IMG/VR virus record: IMGVR_UViG_3300036985_007573
Coordinates: 1-51,654 of that record
Origin: a virus
Strand: one strand, 5' to 3'
Length of the DNA: 51,654 nucleotides
Shown here piece by piece: positions 24,893 through 32,043 of the stretch. How positions within the stretch are numbered: the first letter of the stretch is position 1; every line of letters starts with the position of its first letter. The position numbers and the translations under genes are program-made. Below the pieces are notes generated by a model. The model had not been told where the DNA came from, searched no databases, and saw only the letters and a list, made by a program, of their open reading frames with translations.

Positions 24893-26779
24893 ATGACGCT
24901 TCAGATTTATGCCGGACTGACATCGCAGACGGTGCGGTTTTTTGTGCAGGACACATCGAGCACGAGCGGTGCTGGGCTGACTGGATTGACATCCGCAACG
25001 AGCGGCCTGACAGCGTACTACAGCAAGGGCGGTACAGGATCGGCAACGGCGATCACACTTGCGTCACAAACTGCGACAGGGGCATGGACGTCGGGCGGAT
25101 TTTGCGCGGTCGACGGAACTAACATGCCGGGCGTTTACCGACTGGACATACCCAACGCTGCATTGGATTCCGAGGTCGAGACGATTGTCATGCTGCGGGG
25201 TGCGGCGAGTATGGCACCAGTTTGCCTGAGAGTGACAGGGCGTGTATTTGCTTCCGATGGCGTTAAGTGGGGCGGGGCCGCAGTTACCGGAATGCCGATG
25301 CCAACCTACACGCAGCCTACTGGATTCTTGGCGGCTACGTTTCCGTCAGTTATCCCAACGGCGGCAGCGATTGCAGATGCGGTGTGGGATGAGATCCTGA
25401 CAGGTGCAACGCACAACATCCAAAACTCAGCGGGCAAACGACTGCGGACAATCGCGAGTCAGGTTGTCCACACGGGCACGGCACAGGGTCCGGGAACAGG
25501 CAGCAATCAGATCCAACTGGACACAGGAGCGAGTGCCACTGACGGCATTTATGATCCGGCGATGCTGTACATCGAAAGCGGCACGGGAGCGGAGCAGAGT
25601 CGGCTGATTACTCAATATGTCGGCAGCACGCGAACGGCAACAGTGGACCGAGATTGGCGAGTTGCTCCGGCGGCTGATTCGGTTTTCGTGATTCAAGCCA
25701 CGATCGGATTCAACTCTACAAACGAGGGTCTGGCACAAGGCGGAACGTCAACGACGATCGTGCTAAATACCTCGGCAAATAGCATCGATGATTGCTACAA
25801 CGGGCAACTGGTGTTCCTAAAGTCCGGCACTGGCCAGGATCAGGTTGCCATTGTCGAGGATTACACGGGGTCAACGCGGACGGCATTGATCCGGACTCGA
25901 CGCACAAATGGACAGTGGGCGACGGTACCGGACAGCACCACGGGTTATATGATGGTGCCGAATTTAACATGGACGATTGATGAGATTCAGGCAGGGCTGG
26001 CGACAGCGGCGGCCCAAACCACCGCACAATCGGATCTCGATGACATCCAGTCTCGGCTGCCGGCTGCTCTGGTTGCCGGAAGGATGGATGCTTCGGTGGG
26101 TGCAATGCAGGCTGACACCGTCACGTCGGCGGCTTTGGAAGCATCGGCCGTCACCGAGATCCAGAGTGGATTGGCGACATCGGCGGCCCAAACCACCGCA
26201 CAATCGGATCTCGATGACATCCAGTCTCGGCTGCCGGCTGCTCTGGTTGCCGGAAGGATGGATGCGTCGGTGGGTGTGATGCAGGCTGACACCGTCACAT
26301 CGGCGGCTTTGGCAGCATCGGCCGTCACCGAGATCCAGAGTGGATTGGCGACATCGGCGGCCCAAACCACCGCACAATCGGAGCTCGATGACATCCAGTC
26401 TCGGTTGCCGGCTGCTCTGGTTGCCGGAAGGATGGATGCGTCGGTGGGTGCAATGCAGGCTGACACCGTCACATCGGCGGCTTTGGCAGCATCGGCCGTC
26501 ACCGAGATCCAAGCAGGGCTCAGCACTTTGACTGACGTGCAGGTGAAGGCACAGATCATCGAGGCGTTGTCGGTCGACATCCTGGCTGAAATCAGCACGA
26601 TCCCAGGAGCCAGCAGCACACTGACGGACAGGATCGGTTTGCTGTTTGCCCTTGCCAGAAACAAGCTGACGCAGACATCCTCGCTGCAGACGGTATTTGC
26701 TGACAACGGATCAACAACGATTGGAACGGCAACGGTGGCGGATAACGGGACGACATTCACCAGGAACAAACTGTCATGA
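24893..26779 (+). CDS. Tail-fibre-like protein with three 58-residue repeats
   Basis: A 628-residue protein. Residues 1-90 form a small beta domain (LQIYAGLTSQTVRFFVQD) that often opens phage fibre or adhesin proteins. Residues 364-537 are three near-identical 58-residue helical repeats beginning EIQxGLAT and containing TTAQSDLDDIQSRLPAALVA, likely a trimeric coiled shaft. A short C-terminal domain ends the protein. AGGGG lies before the start. Probable host-binding structure. Confidence 0.6.
   Translation: MTLQIYAGLTSQTVRFFVQDTSSTSGAGLTGLTSATSGLTAYYSKGGTGSATAITLASQTATGAWTSGGFCAVDGTNMPGVYRLDIPNAALDSEVETIVMLRGAASMAPVCLRVTGRVFASDGVKWGGAAVTGMPMPTYTQPTGFLAATFPSVIPTAAAIADAVWDEILTGATHNIQNSAGKRLRTIASQVVHTGTAQGPGTGSNQIQLDTGASATDGIYDPAMLYIESGTGAEQSRLITQYVGSTRTATVDRDWRVAPAADSVFVIQATIGFNSTNEGLAQGGTSTTIVLNTSANSIDDCYNGQLVFLKSGTGQDQVAIVEDYTGSTRTALIRTRRTNGQWATVPDSTTGYMMVPNLTWTIDEIQAGLATAAAQTTAQSDLDDIQSRLPAALVAGRMDASVGAMQADTVTSAALEASAVTEIQSGLATSAAQTTAQSDLDDIQSRLPAALVAGRMDASVGVMQADTVTSAALAASAVTEIQSGLATSAAQTTAQSELDDIQSRLPAALVAGRMDASVGAMQADTVTSAALAASAVTEIQAGLSTLTDVQVKAQIIEALSVDILAEISTIPGASSTLTDRIGLLFALARNKLTQTSSLQTVFADNGSTTIGTATVADNGTTFTRNKLS
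25982..26521 (+). repeat. Three 174-bp in-frame tandem repeats plus a partial unit
   Basis: Units begin at 25982, 26156 and 26330 with GAGAT(C/T)CA, and a fourth starts at 26504 and breaks off after six codons. Copies 2 and 3 are nearly identical. Copy 1 differs at a few sites, for example GCAGGG against AGTGGA near the start. The repeats encode the helical shaft of the fibre-like protein and could change in number by recombination. Confidence 0.95.
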
Positions 26780-27021
26780 TGACCGCTCCGTACAGAGCGG
26801 CTGCACTTCAGTATGGCCGTTCATTTCGGATCACACTGCCAATCCCCGATGGAACAACCACGGTGATTGAGCGTGCGCACGGATGCTTCAGTTATGTTCC
26901 GAAGTACATCCCCGAAGCCATTGGGACTCCGCGCTGCGGGTGGTCCGTGACTGGATACCAGTCCAGAGTATGGCATGTCTCTCAGAATCCTGTCGTGTTT
27001 CAGTTCGGAGCCTGCGAATGA
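26776..27021 (+). CDS. 81-residue protein after the fibre gene
   Basis: MMTAPYRAAALQYGRSFRI, beta-rich, with RCGWSVTGYQSRVWHV. It overlaps the fibre stop by 4 bases and ends ATGA into the next gene. Small beta proteins after fibre genes can be chaperones or caps; that role is not shown here. Confidence 0.5.
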   Translation: MMTAPYRAAALQYGRSFRITLPIPDGTTTVIERAHGCFSYVPKYIPEAIGTPRCGWSVTGYQSRVWHVSQNPVVFQFGACE

Positions 27022-27362
27022 GTTGCTATCAAAGCCTGAACGTCGTCTGCAAACACCAATCAGCATCGATGGTCTACTATCTGGATCTGGATGACAGGCT
27101 TCCGAGCGGTGTGACGATCGAGAGTGTTACGGCGACGACGGAAGATGCGTTCCTCGAAATCGACATGTCGGAAATTGTTGAAGAAGACATCACGATCCCG
27201 GGTGGAAGCAGCTGCGCACCAAAAATCCTGTCAGCCGGAAGAGCCATTTTGATCAGGCTTTCCGGGGGACAGGATTCAGATGATGAAGTGATTGTGACTG
27301 CAGCTTGGATTCAGTCTGATGGAAACTCAGACGCCGTTGACTGTCGCGTTCTTGTTGGCTGA
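27018..27362 (+). CDS. 114-residue protein at the end of the structural block
   Basis: MSCYQSLNVVCKHQSASM, then a strand-rich domain (GVTIESVTATTEDAFLEIDM and DSDDEVIVTAAWIQSDG) that looks like a small Ig-like or lipocalin-like fold. It is the last rightward gene here and runs into the convergent leftward gene by 36 bases. Probable virion-associated protein. Confidence 0.5.
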   Translation: MSCYQSLNVVCKHQSASMVYYLDLDDRLPSGVTIESVTATTEDAFLEIDMSEIVEEDITIPGGSSCAPKILSAGRAILIRLSGGQDSDDEVIVTAAWIQSDGNSDAVDCRVLVG

Positions 27363-27947
27363 GGATCGTGAGATCTCTATTTTCAGTCGCTCAATCAGCA
27401 CATCTCTGGACATTTGATGAACTCTTTGGCGGCTGACGCCAAGGATCCGGGCAATCTGAGCCATAACGAACACTTGGCCATTCACGGTGATCCTGATCCC
27501 AAATGCTCTGGCGTTTTTGCCGGTCTTTCCGGAATCAAGAAACTCATAGTTGTCCGGGGAAAGGGGCTGAGTGCGATCCTTCGCAAAAATCTTTGCGTTT
27601 GGAAACCACTTTGGGCTGAGATCAGAATAAAACAGATCCCAGTCCTTCCAGCGATCGCACAGGTAGGCCTTTTCTCGTGTCCAGATTGTTCGCATTGCGT
27701 GATGAATTGGCGGCTGCGCCAACCAGTCCACACATCCACAGGACTTGTTGCGAGAAATGCAGTTCCCCCACATTTGTGACGTTTTGTTGCAGTGCGGACA
27801 CAGAACTTCGTAAACACTGAATGAAGTCTTCCTGTGGTTTTCAGTGACGCCAAAACCGACAAAGCTGACAACTTTCAGGCCATGGGGAGTGACTTCACCA
27901 ACACGACTTTTGAACTTGGGACCGGGATTACGAACTACGATTTTCAT
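27327..27947 (-). CDS. HNH/AP2-type zinc protein with C-terminal HTH
   Basis: A 206-residue protein. The N-terminal half has the C-x2-C and SCGC layout (LCPHCNKTSQMW and SCGCVDW) of phage AP2/HNH homing proteins. It is followed by HHAMRTIWTREKAYLC, W-x-F spacing and PLSPDNYEF, as in that family. Residues 165-185 (AQIARILGVSRQRVHQM) form a helix-turn-helix. It may be a free-standing DNA-nicking or DNA-binding protein. Catalytic residues could not be confirmed. GGAG lies 8 bases before the start. Confidence 0.5.
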   Translation of the reverse strand: MKIVVRNPGPKFKSRVGEVTPHGLKVVSFVGFGVTENHRKTSFSVYEVLCPHCNKTSQMWGNCISRNKSCGCVDWLAQPPIHHAMRTIWTREKAYLCDRWKDWDLFYSDLSPKWFPNAKIFAKDRTQPLSPDNYEFLDSGKTGKNARAFGIRITVNGQVFVMAQIARILGVSRQRVHQMSRDVLIERLKIEISRSSANKNATVNGV

Positions 27948-27956
27948 TGAGATCTC

Positions 27957-27990
27957 CATAAAAACAGGCCGGCGGGAAATCCGCCGGCCT
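27957..27990 (-). terminator. Intrinsic terminator, leftward
   Basis: A perfect 10-bp stem (AGGCCGGCGG at 27966-27975 with CCGCCGGCCT at 27981-27990) and a 5-base loop. On the minus strand it is followed by TGTTTTTA. It lies after the gene at 28034-28855 and ahead of the HNH-like gene. Confidence 0.8.
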
Positions 27991-28033
27991 GAACAGTTTT
28001 ATCGGAATCGTATTCTCAAGTCAACAGTAATTC

Positions 28034-28855
28034 TTAGTCAACATTGACCTGTTGATCAATGTTTCCTGCTTCCCAGTCATTCCGAAGAAGATCAGTGTAT
28101 TTCGCCTTCACAATGTCAGCGTCTGAGTCAGAGATGACGCTCTTCAGGCTGATCTTCGCCAGAGAATACTTCACTGAAACCGGACGGCCGCTTGGGTCAG
28201 TTCCCTGCGCCTCGTCAACAGACAATGTCAGACCGACGATACACTGCCAGAACGGATACTCGACCTGAGTCAGGAAGTTCCTGATCCCCTTCAAAGCGCT
28301 GGGGCCAGTCTTGACAATAATTGGAAGAACAGATCCGGCGCGAAGGATAAACAAAAGAGCCCCTTCTTTGGCATATTTCCCGGACTTGTTTTTCCCTGAC
28401 CCGAACTGAGTGTAGGGGAGCGTCTTCCAGTCAAACACACCGGGCGTCGAAGATTCCTGAGATCGAAGGATCTCAACCATCGAATCCGGAGCCCCCTCGA
28501 TCGCTGTGATCTTCCCGTCAGCATCGCGTTCAGCCTTGGCCTGCAGGATACCCTTGTTCATGTCGCGAGTCACAATGACTGGCTTTGAACTCGGAGACGG
28601 ATCCGTCGATGGCCAAATAATTCCCTGATACGCACGAAAAACCAGAAGCCCAGTGATCTCCGGTACAGCCTGGGGGCCCGAAGGACCTGGGACTTCCCAG
28701 AACTGTGCTCCTCCGGACGGAGTCTTGACGGTGATCAGGTCTGACTGAGAAAAACCAACCCCATCAGTGTTCGCAGCCAAGGCCTTAGCGGCGCGGCTGG
28801 TTTCGTCGAATGCCTGAAACTGACTCACTGGAACAACAGAAAGTGCAGTGCTCAT
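28034..28855 (-). CDS. Conserved phage replication-region protein
   Basis: A 273-residue protein of a type common in phage replication blocks: GVGFSQSDLITVKTPSGGA with FWEVPGP, LLFILRAGSVLPIIVKTGP, SALKGIRNFLTQV and VKYSLAKISL. The recurring layout suggests a nucleic-acid-binding or recombination accessory, but I cannot name the biochemical role. It lies beside a helicase and a Gp157-like gene. TTGGAG lies before ATG 28855. Confidence 0.6.
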   Translation of the reverse strand: MSTALSVVPVSQFQAFDETSRAAKALAANTDGVGFSQSDLITVKTPSGGAQFWEVPGPSGPQAVPEITGLLVFRAYQGIIWPSTDPSPSSKPVIVTRDMNKGILQAKAERDADGKITAIEGAPDSMVEILRSQESSTPGVFDWKTLPYTQFGSGKNKSGKYAKEGALLFILRAGSVLPIIVKTGPSALKGIRNFLTQVEYPFWQCIVGLTLSVDEAQGTDPSGRPVSVKYSLAKISLKSVISDSDADIVKAKYTDLLRNDWEAGNIDQQVNVD

Positions 28856-28905
28856 GAAACTCTCCAACAAAGATTCAAAGTACCAAAGTCACCGACCATT
28901 CGGTG

Positions 28906-28964
28906 AAAGGCTTTCCGGGATTCGAACCCGATGATCCCACAGCGATTGCTGTCGAAAAGCCTTT
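28906..28964 (-). ncRNA. D-armless tRNA-like element
   Basis: On the minus strand this intergenic segment folds into a 9-bp closing helix (AAAGGCTTT with AAAGCCTTT), a canonical T-arm TCGGG-TTCGAAT-CCCGG placed directly before the 3' strand, and a middle hairpin ACAGC-AATC-GCTGT. The whole element is about 57 bases. There is no room for a D-arm or a normal seven-base anticodon loop. It nearly fills the gap between two leftward genes and would be in their transcript. It could be a tRNA mimic, a processing signal or a tRNA remnant. Confidence 0.5.
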
Positions 28965-28968
28965 GTTG

Positions 28969-29208
28969 TCAGGAAATGCGAGTAACACGAATGAACCCGG
29001 GCTGCTGATCAGAGTTGAGTTGAAACTCGGGACATCCGGACTTCTTTTTACATTTGGTGCGGAAATACCGGATGCTCGACCAGATAGCCTGATAGCTCGC
29101 CTCAGTGTCAAAAAACTCCCCAACACTCATTGTGTCGAGTGGATACTTGCGTCGACGCCCACGACGCGGGGGGTTTGGTGCTGCGCCTTTCCTGACGACA
29201 ATACTCAC
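28969..29208 (-). CDS. 79-residue basic protein
   Basis: It begins with GTG overlapping the previous gene's stop (GTGA) and has GGGAG upstream. PPRRGRRRKYPLDTMSVGEF is a recurring phrase in small phage proteins, followed by ASYQAIWSSIRYFRTKCKKK. It may bind nucleic acid through its basic patches. It sits directly before the tRNA-like element. Confidence 0.6.
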   Translation of the reverse strand: MSIVVRKGAAPNPPRRGRRRKYPLDTMSVGEFFDTEASYQAIWSSIRYFRTKCKKKSGCPEFQLNSDQQPGFIRVTRIS

Positions 29209-29624
29209 GATTTGCGAACTCCCAGTTTTGTGACTTCCGTTATCTTCAGAACGGCCTGAACTTCCCGAGGAACTTCCTGGCCGCTCTCCAGAACTTCGTT
29301 ATACCTTGTTCTCAGCGACATCGCGTTGTACGAAGGAGCGACAATCGAAGAAAACTGAGCGGAATTTGCGAGCACTGAAATGAACGCATCTTTGTCCACT
29401 TCGGCAGCCTTGCCAACATACTGCTCCCTTTTCCGGAAGTACAATCGCCCGGAATCGCTTTTCACGTTCTGTAGTCCGGCGCTGACAAGCAGTTCGAGTA
29501 TTTCAGCGTCAATCTTGTCAAGTCTTTCCGTCAGAGCCTTCTGTAAATCGACTGCAGCAGTCTTTGTTGACTCGAAATTCTCACGCTGCGACATCAGTTC
29601 CTTCATACGTTCCAGATCACTCAT
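29205..29624 (-). CDS. Gp157-like phage protein
   Basis: A 139-residue protein. The N terminus is a coiled coil (RENFESTKTAAVDLQKALTE), and the centre LVSAGLQNVKSDSGRLYFRK matches the style of Gp157-like proteins that pair with phage helicases or recombinases. It lies downstream of the SNF2-like helicase in the leftward block. The start at 29624 has a weak site; 29606 is an alternative. Confidence 0.55.
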   Translation of the reverse strand: MSDLERMKELMSQRENFESTKTAAVDLQKALTERLDKIDAEILELLVSAGLQNVKSDSGRLYFRKREQYVGKAAEVDKDAFISVLANSAQFSSIVAPSYNAMSLRTRYNEVLESGQEVPREVQAVLKITEVTKLGVRKS

Positions 29625-29673
29625 TGCAGCACCAATCCAATCCTAGTAAAACTCTAGTAGATATCAACACATT

Positions 29674-31140
29674 TCAGAAAAAGTCATCCATTTCGGTGGC
29701 AGCGATTGCTGACTCTTGTTGTTCAGGCTTGCCCACAAATCCATTCACGATCGCTTCAATCACGTCGCGTTTCTTGTCGCGGGCAATCCCCACTTCTTCA
29801 TCGATCGTTCCAGTGGTTATCAGGTGATAAAAAATCACGTTGCGATCCTGCCCAGGGCGATACTGGCGAGCCAGCATCTGATCGTAATTCCCCGGTGAAA
29901 GCAGACCTGTATTCATGATGATCCCGATACGACTCTTCGTCAGGTCAATACCCGTCCCTCCGGACAGACACTGAACGCCAAGGATGTCGACGTTGTCGGG
30001 ATACTTTGACTCCTTCGTAAGATCCTTCCTGCTGCCGGAGACTTCACCGTAACTCTTGCCGAGCAGTTTTGCGCACTCCTTCACACACTGCAGGTCAGGA
30101 GTGAAGAACCCATAAACAACCACGGGCTCGTCTGTCTGTTCCAGCAGTTCCAGCAGGATCCGTTTCTTACATCCATCGGTCGATACGATCTCTTTCTCTT
30201 CTGTTTTGACGTATCCCTGAGCAAGCTGAAGCAGCCTCAGATACCGGACTGCGCCGTTGTCGGCGACTGCCATTTTGATAGACTCTTCGCCTGTGCTGTT
30301 TCCGTTGTCGTCAACAATGTCCTGACGAATCTCGGCCAGCATGTTCTTCCTCATTTCCTTGTAAATCCGGAGCCCTTCTCCGGTCAGCGATACGTCTCTG
30401 CGAATGTGCTGGCATTCCGGAAGATCCAAAACGTCTTTGGAGATCTTGTAACAGATCGAGTTATATCTGCGACTAAAGTCCTCTGTGTTCACCCACTTGT
30501 CGACTTTCTGCGGAATGTACTGGTTCATCACCGCATATTGTTTTGTGAAGTGTGTCCAGAATGGGCCAAAGATTTCAGAATCAAGAAACCGGTATTGAGC
30601 AAAGGCATCTCCGGGATCGTTGTCCATTGGAGTACCAGTCAGGCAGATTCTGCGTTTCGCCAGTTTTGCAAGTTTGGATGCAAGTTTGCTGGTGATACTG
30701 CCATGCCCCTTGATTCTCTGGCTCTCATCGCAAATCACCACATTCCACTTCAGTGAAAGCAGCGTTGCGGTGATGTTCTTGGTGATAGCGCTTTCGTAGT
30801 TCACAACGACAAGCAGAGCTCTGTTGTGCATCTTCGCGTGGGCAACAGACGCCAGAATCTGATCGGCCTTCTTCGCTGAGTTCATCGACTTATTGTCGAG
30901 CGCCAAGACATCAAACACTCCGGCCGCATGTTTTCGGCATTCTCCGCGCCAGACACCAATGACGGTGGCAGGACACATAATCAACGCCAATCCGCCGGCA
31001 GACAAGTCCTTCCGTAAGACTTCAATCGCCATCTTCGTTTTGCCGGTTCCCATGTGGGCTTCCAGCATCGTCGCATGATGACTCAGCATGTAATCGATAG
31101 CAGGAGGCTGGTGGCTCCATTTCTGTGAAGACTTGTGCAT
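29674..31140 (-). CDS. SNF2-type DEAD/H helicase
   Basis: A 488-residue superfamily 2 ATPase. Motif I is MGTGKT, motif II CDESQRIK, motif III LTGTPMDN, motif V LSGGTGIDL and motif VI ARQYRPGQDRN. This is the compact phage form that is often near recombination genes and is thought to remodel forks or displace proteins from DNA. AAGGG lies 8 bases before ATG 31140. The start lies inside the preceding gene, with a 119-base overlap. Confidence 0.88.
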   Translation of the reverse strand: MHKSSQKWSHQPPAIDYMLSHHATMLEAHMGTGKTKMAIEVLRKDLSAGGLALIMCPATVIGVWRGECRKHAAGVFDVLALDNKSMNSAKKADQILASVAHAKMHNRALLVVVNYESAITKNITATLLSLKWNVVICDESQRIKGHGSITSKLASKLAKLAKRRICLTGTPMDNDPGDAFAQYRFLDSEIFGPFWTHFTKQYAVMNQYIPQKVDKWVNTEDFSRRYNSICYKISKDVLDLPECQHIRRDVSLTGEGLRIYKEMRKNMLAEIRQDIVDDNGNSTGEESIKMAVADNGAVRYLRLLQLAQGYVKTEEKEIVSTDGCKKRILLELLEQTDEPVVVYGFFTPDLQCVKECAKLLGKSYGEVSGSRKDLTKESKYPDNVDILGVQCLSGGTGIDLTKSRIGIIMNTGLLSPGNYDQMLARQYRPGQDRNVIFYHLITTGTIDEEVGIARDKKRDVIEAIVNGFVGKPEQQESAIAATEMDDFF

Positions 31141-31456
31141 TGTGGCCCTTGTGAATGACTGGTTCTTCGTTTAGTTCAGAATCCATCAGCGAAGAAAAAA
31201 CTCCAATCAGGTATTCCTCGTCTGTCAGATTCTCGTAATGCAGATCACCGAGATAATGAACCACGGTGTAGCTGTAGGCAATCTTACGCCCGGACTTGCT
31301 GACGGACTTTTTCCACGCTGTCCATGAGACAGAACCTCGCGGTTCGTGTCTTTCGCATTCCACAGCATCAAAACCAATCTCAGATAAGCTTTCGGGGCTG
31401 ACCATCCCGATCACCTTCTTCAGGTTCCTCTTGTCCATCGGTATTCGTTTTGACAT
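31022..31456 (-). CDS. 144-residue protein between csrA and the helicase
   Basis: MSKRIPMDKRNLKKVIGMVS, then a mixed alpha/beta domain (SVSWTAWKKSVSKSGRKIAY and TVVHYLGDLHYENLTDEEY). The start has GGAG 7 bases upstream, directly after a strong hairpin. The last 40 residues overlap the helicase gene in another frame. No family is recognised. A longer reading from 31618 would run through the hairpin and is not favoured. Confidence 0.55.
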   Translation of the reverse strand: MSKRIPMDKRNLKKVIGMVSPESLSEIGFDAVECERHEPRGSVSWTAWKKSVSKSGRKIAYSYTVVHYLGDLHYENLTDEEYLIGVFSSLMDSELNEEPVIHKGHNAQVFTEMEPPASCYRLHAESSCDDAGSPHGNRQNEDGD

Positions 31457-31465
31457 ATAAACTCC

Positions 31466-31497
31466 GGGCTCGGAATGCTCCACAACATTCCGAGCCC
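31466..31497 (-). promoter_or_regulatory. 12-bp leader hairpin with GGA in the loop
   Basis: A perfect stem (GGGCTCGGAATG / CATTCCGAGCCC) encloses the loop TTGTGGAG when read on the minus strand. The ribosome site GGAG of the next gene follows the stem at once. A GGA in a hairpin loop plus a second at the Shine-Dalgarno site is the classic CsrA target layout, and a csrA-like gene lies just upstream on the same strand. The lack of a T run argues against a terminator. Confidence 0.55.
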
Positions 31498-31682
31498 TGT
31501 GTGTTTGATTTTCCGGCGATTGGACCCGCATGCGAGTCAAGGATGCCGATCGACGATAGGAGTATCGCGCCGACTCTGATGCAGGCCGATGACAAACCTG
31601 CAACGTGAACACACTCACACGACAGAATGGTACTCACGGAGAAATGACAAATCTCGCCGCTTTCCACCCCGGCCAACGGCAG
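31498..31682 (-). other. Gap between csrA and the next leftward gene
   Basis: About 185 bases with no gene I can support. Two open frames cross it, but neither has a good ribosome site and both continue into the leader hairpin. It may be an untranslated leader or hold a small RNA. Confidence 0.4.
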
Positions 31683-31895
31683 TTAATCTGCCGCCTGCCC
31701 CCGAGCCGCATCGTGCTCGGCGTTCTGCTGGGATCTCTCAAGCAACTCACTTCTGACAATTTTTGCGCCAGCAGTTGAGTTGAATGCAATTTCGCAACTT
31801 TTTCTTTTCTTACGGAGCTTTACTGAAAGCTCAATGACTTCTCCACCGGCAAAAATCTTGATTTTTTCGCCTGATTTACGTCCAAGAACAAGCAT
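31683..31895 (-). CDS. csrA: CsrA/RsmA-like carbon storage regulator
   Basis: A 70-residue protein. MLVLGRKSGEKIKI matches the first strand of CsrA, with L4, R6, G9 and E10 conserved. VIELSVK, CEIAFNS and IVRSELLERSQ follow, with R48 at the place of the RNA-binding R44 of E. coli CsrA. A lysine/arginine run (KLRKKRKS) replaces the usual short loop. CsrA dimers bind GGA in mRNA leaders and block or expose ribosome sites. ATG 31895 has GGAG 7 bases upstream. It is the first gene of the leftward block. Confidence 0.75.
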   Translation of the reverse strand: MLVLGRKSGEKIKIFAGGEVIELSVKLRKKRKSCEIAFNSTAGAKIVRSELLERSQQNAEHDAARGQAAD

Positions 31896-32043
31896 CAATA
31901 GTCTCCACTTCCCTGTTTTACCGTGACGCCAACGCCGATAGATTTTGCAGAAAAAAGAATTGAAGTCAATGCTGCTCGGAAAAAATTAGCATTGAATTCT
32001 GATAATGTTTCGGCAATGATCAGCGGATTCTGAAAGGATATTC
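31896..32043. promoter_or_regulatory. Divergent control region between csrA and the primase gene
   Basis: A roughly 150-base A/T-rich gap between genes facing apart. On the minus strand TTGACT, 17 bases and a weak AAAATC could drive csrA. On the plus strand TGATAATG near 32000 could be a -10 for the primase gene, but no good -35 is seen. Early promoters probably lie here; the exact sites are uncertain. Confidence 0.4.

Noticed and set aside
25964-26769. Leftward frames over the fibre repeats
   Set aside because: Long only because the repeat unit lacks stops on the reverse strand. No start signal and no recognisable protein.
23636-27362. Diversity-generating retroelement acting on the fibre genes
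   Set aside because: No reverse transcriptase gene and no variable/template repeat pair with adenine-biased change was found; the repeats are plain tandem copies.
28906-28980. An ordinary tRNA gene
   Set aside because: Only the T-arm and acceptor can be formed at normal geometry. There is no D-arm and no room for a 7-base anticodon loop, and the 5' acceptor strand at the normal distance does not match.
31380-31676. A 98-codon leftward gene after csrA
   Set aside because: The frame runs through the leader hairpin and the start of the next gene, has no good ribosome site and shows no motif.
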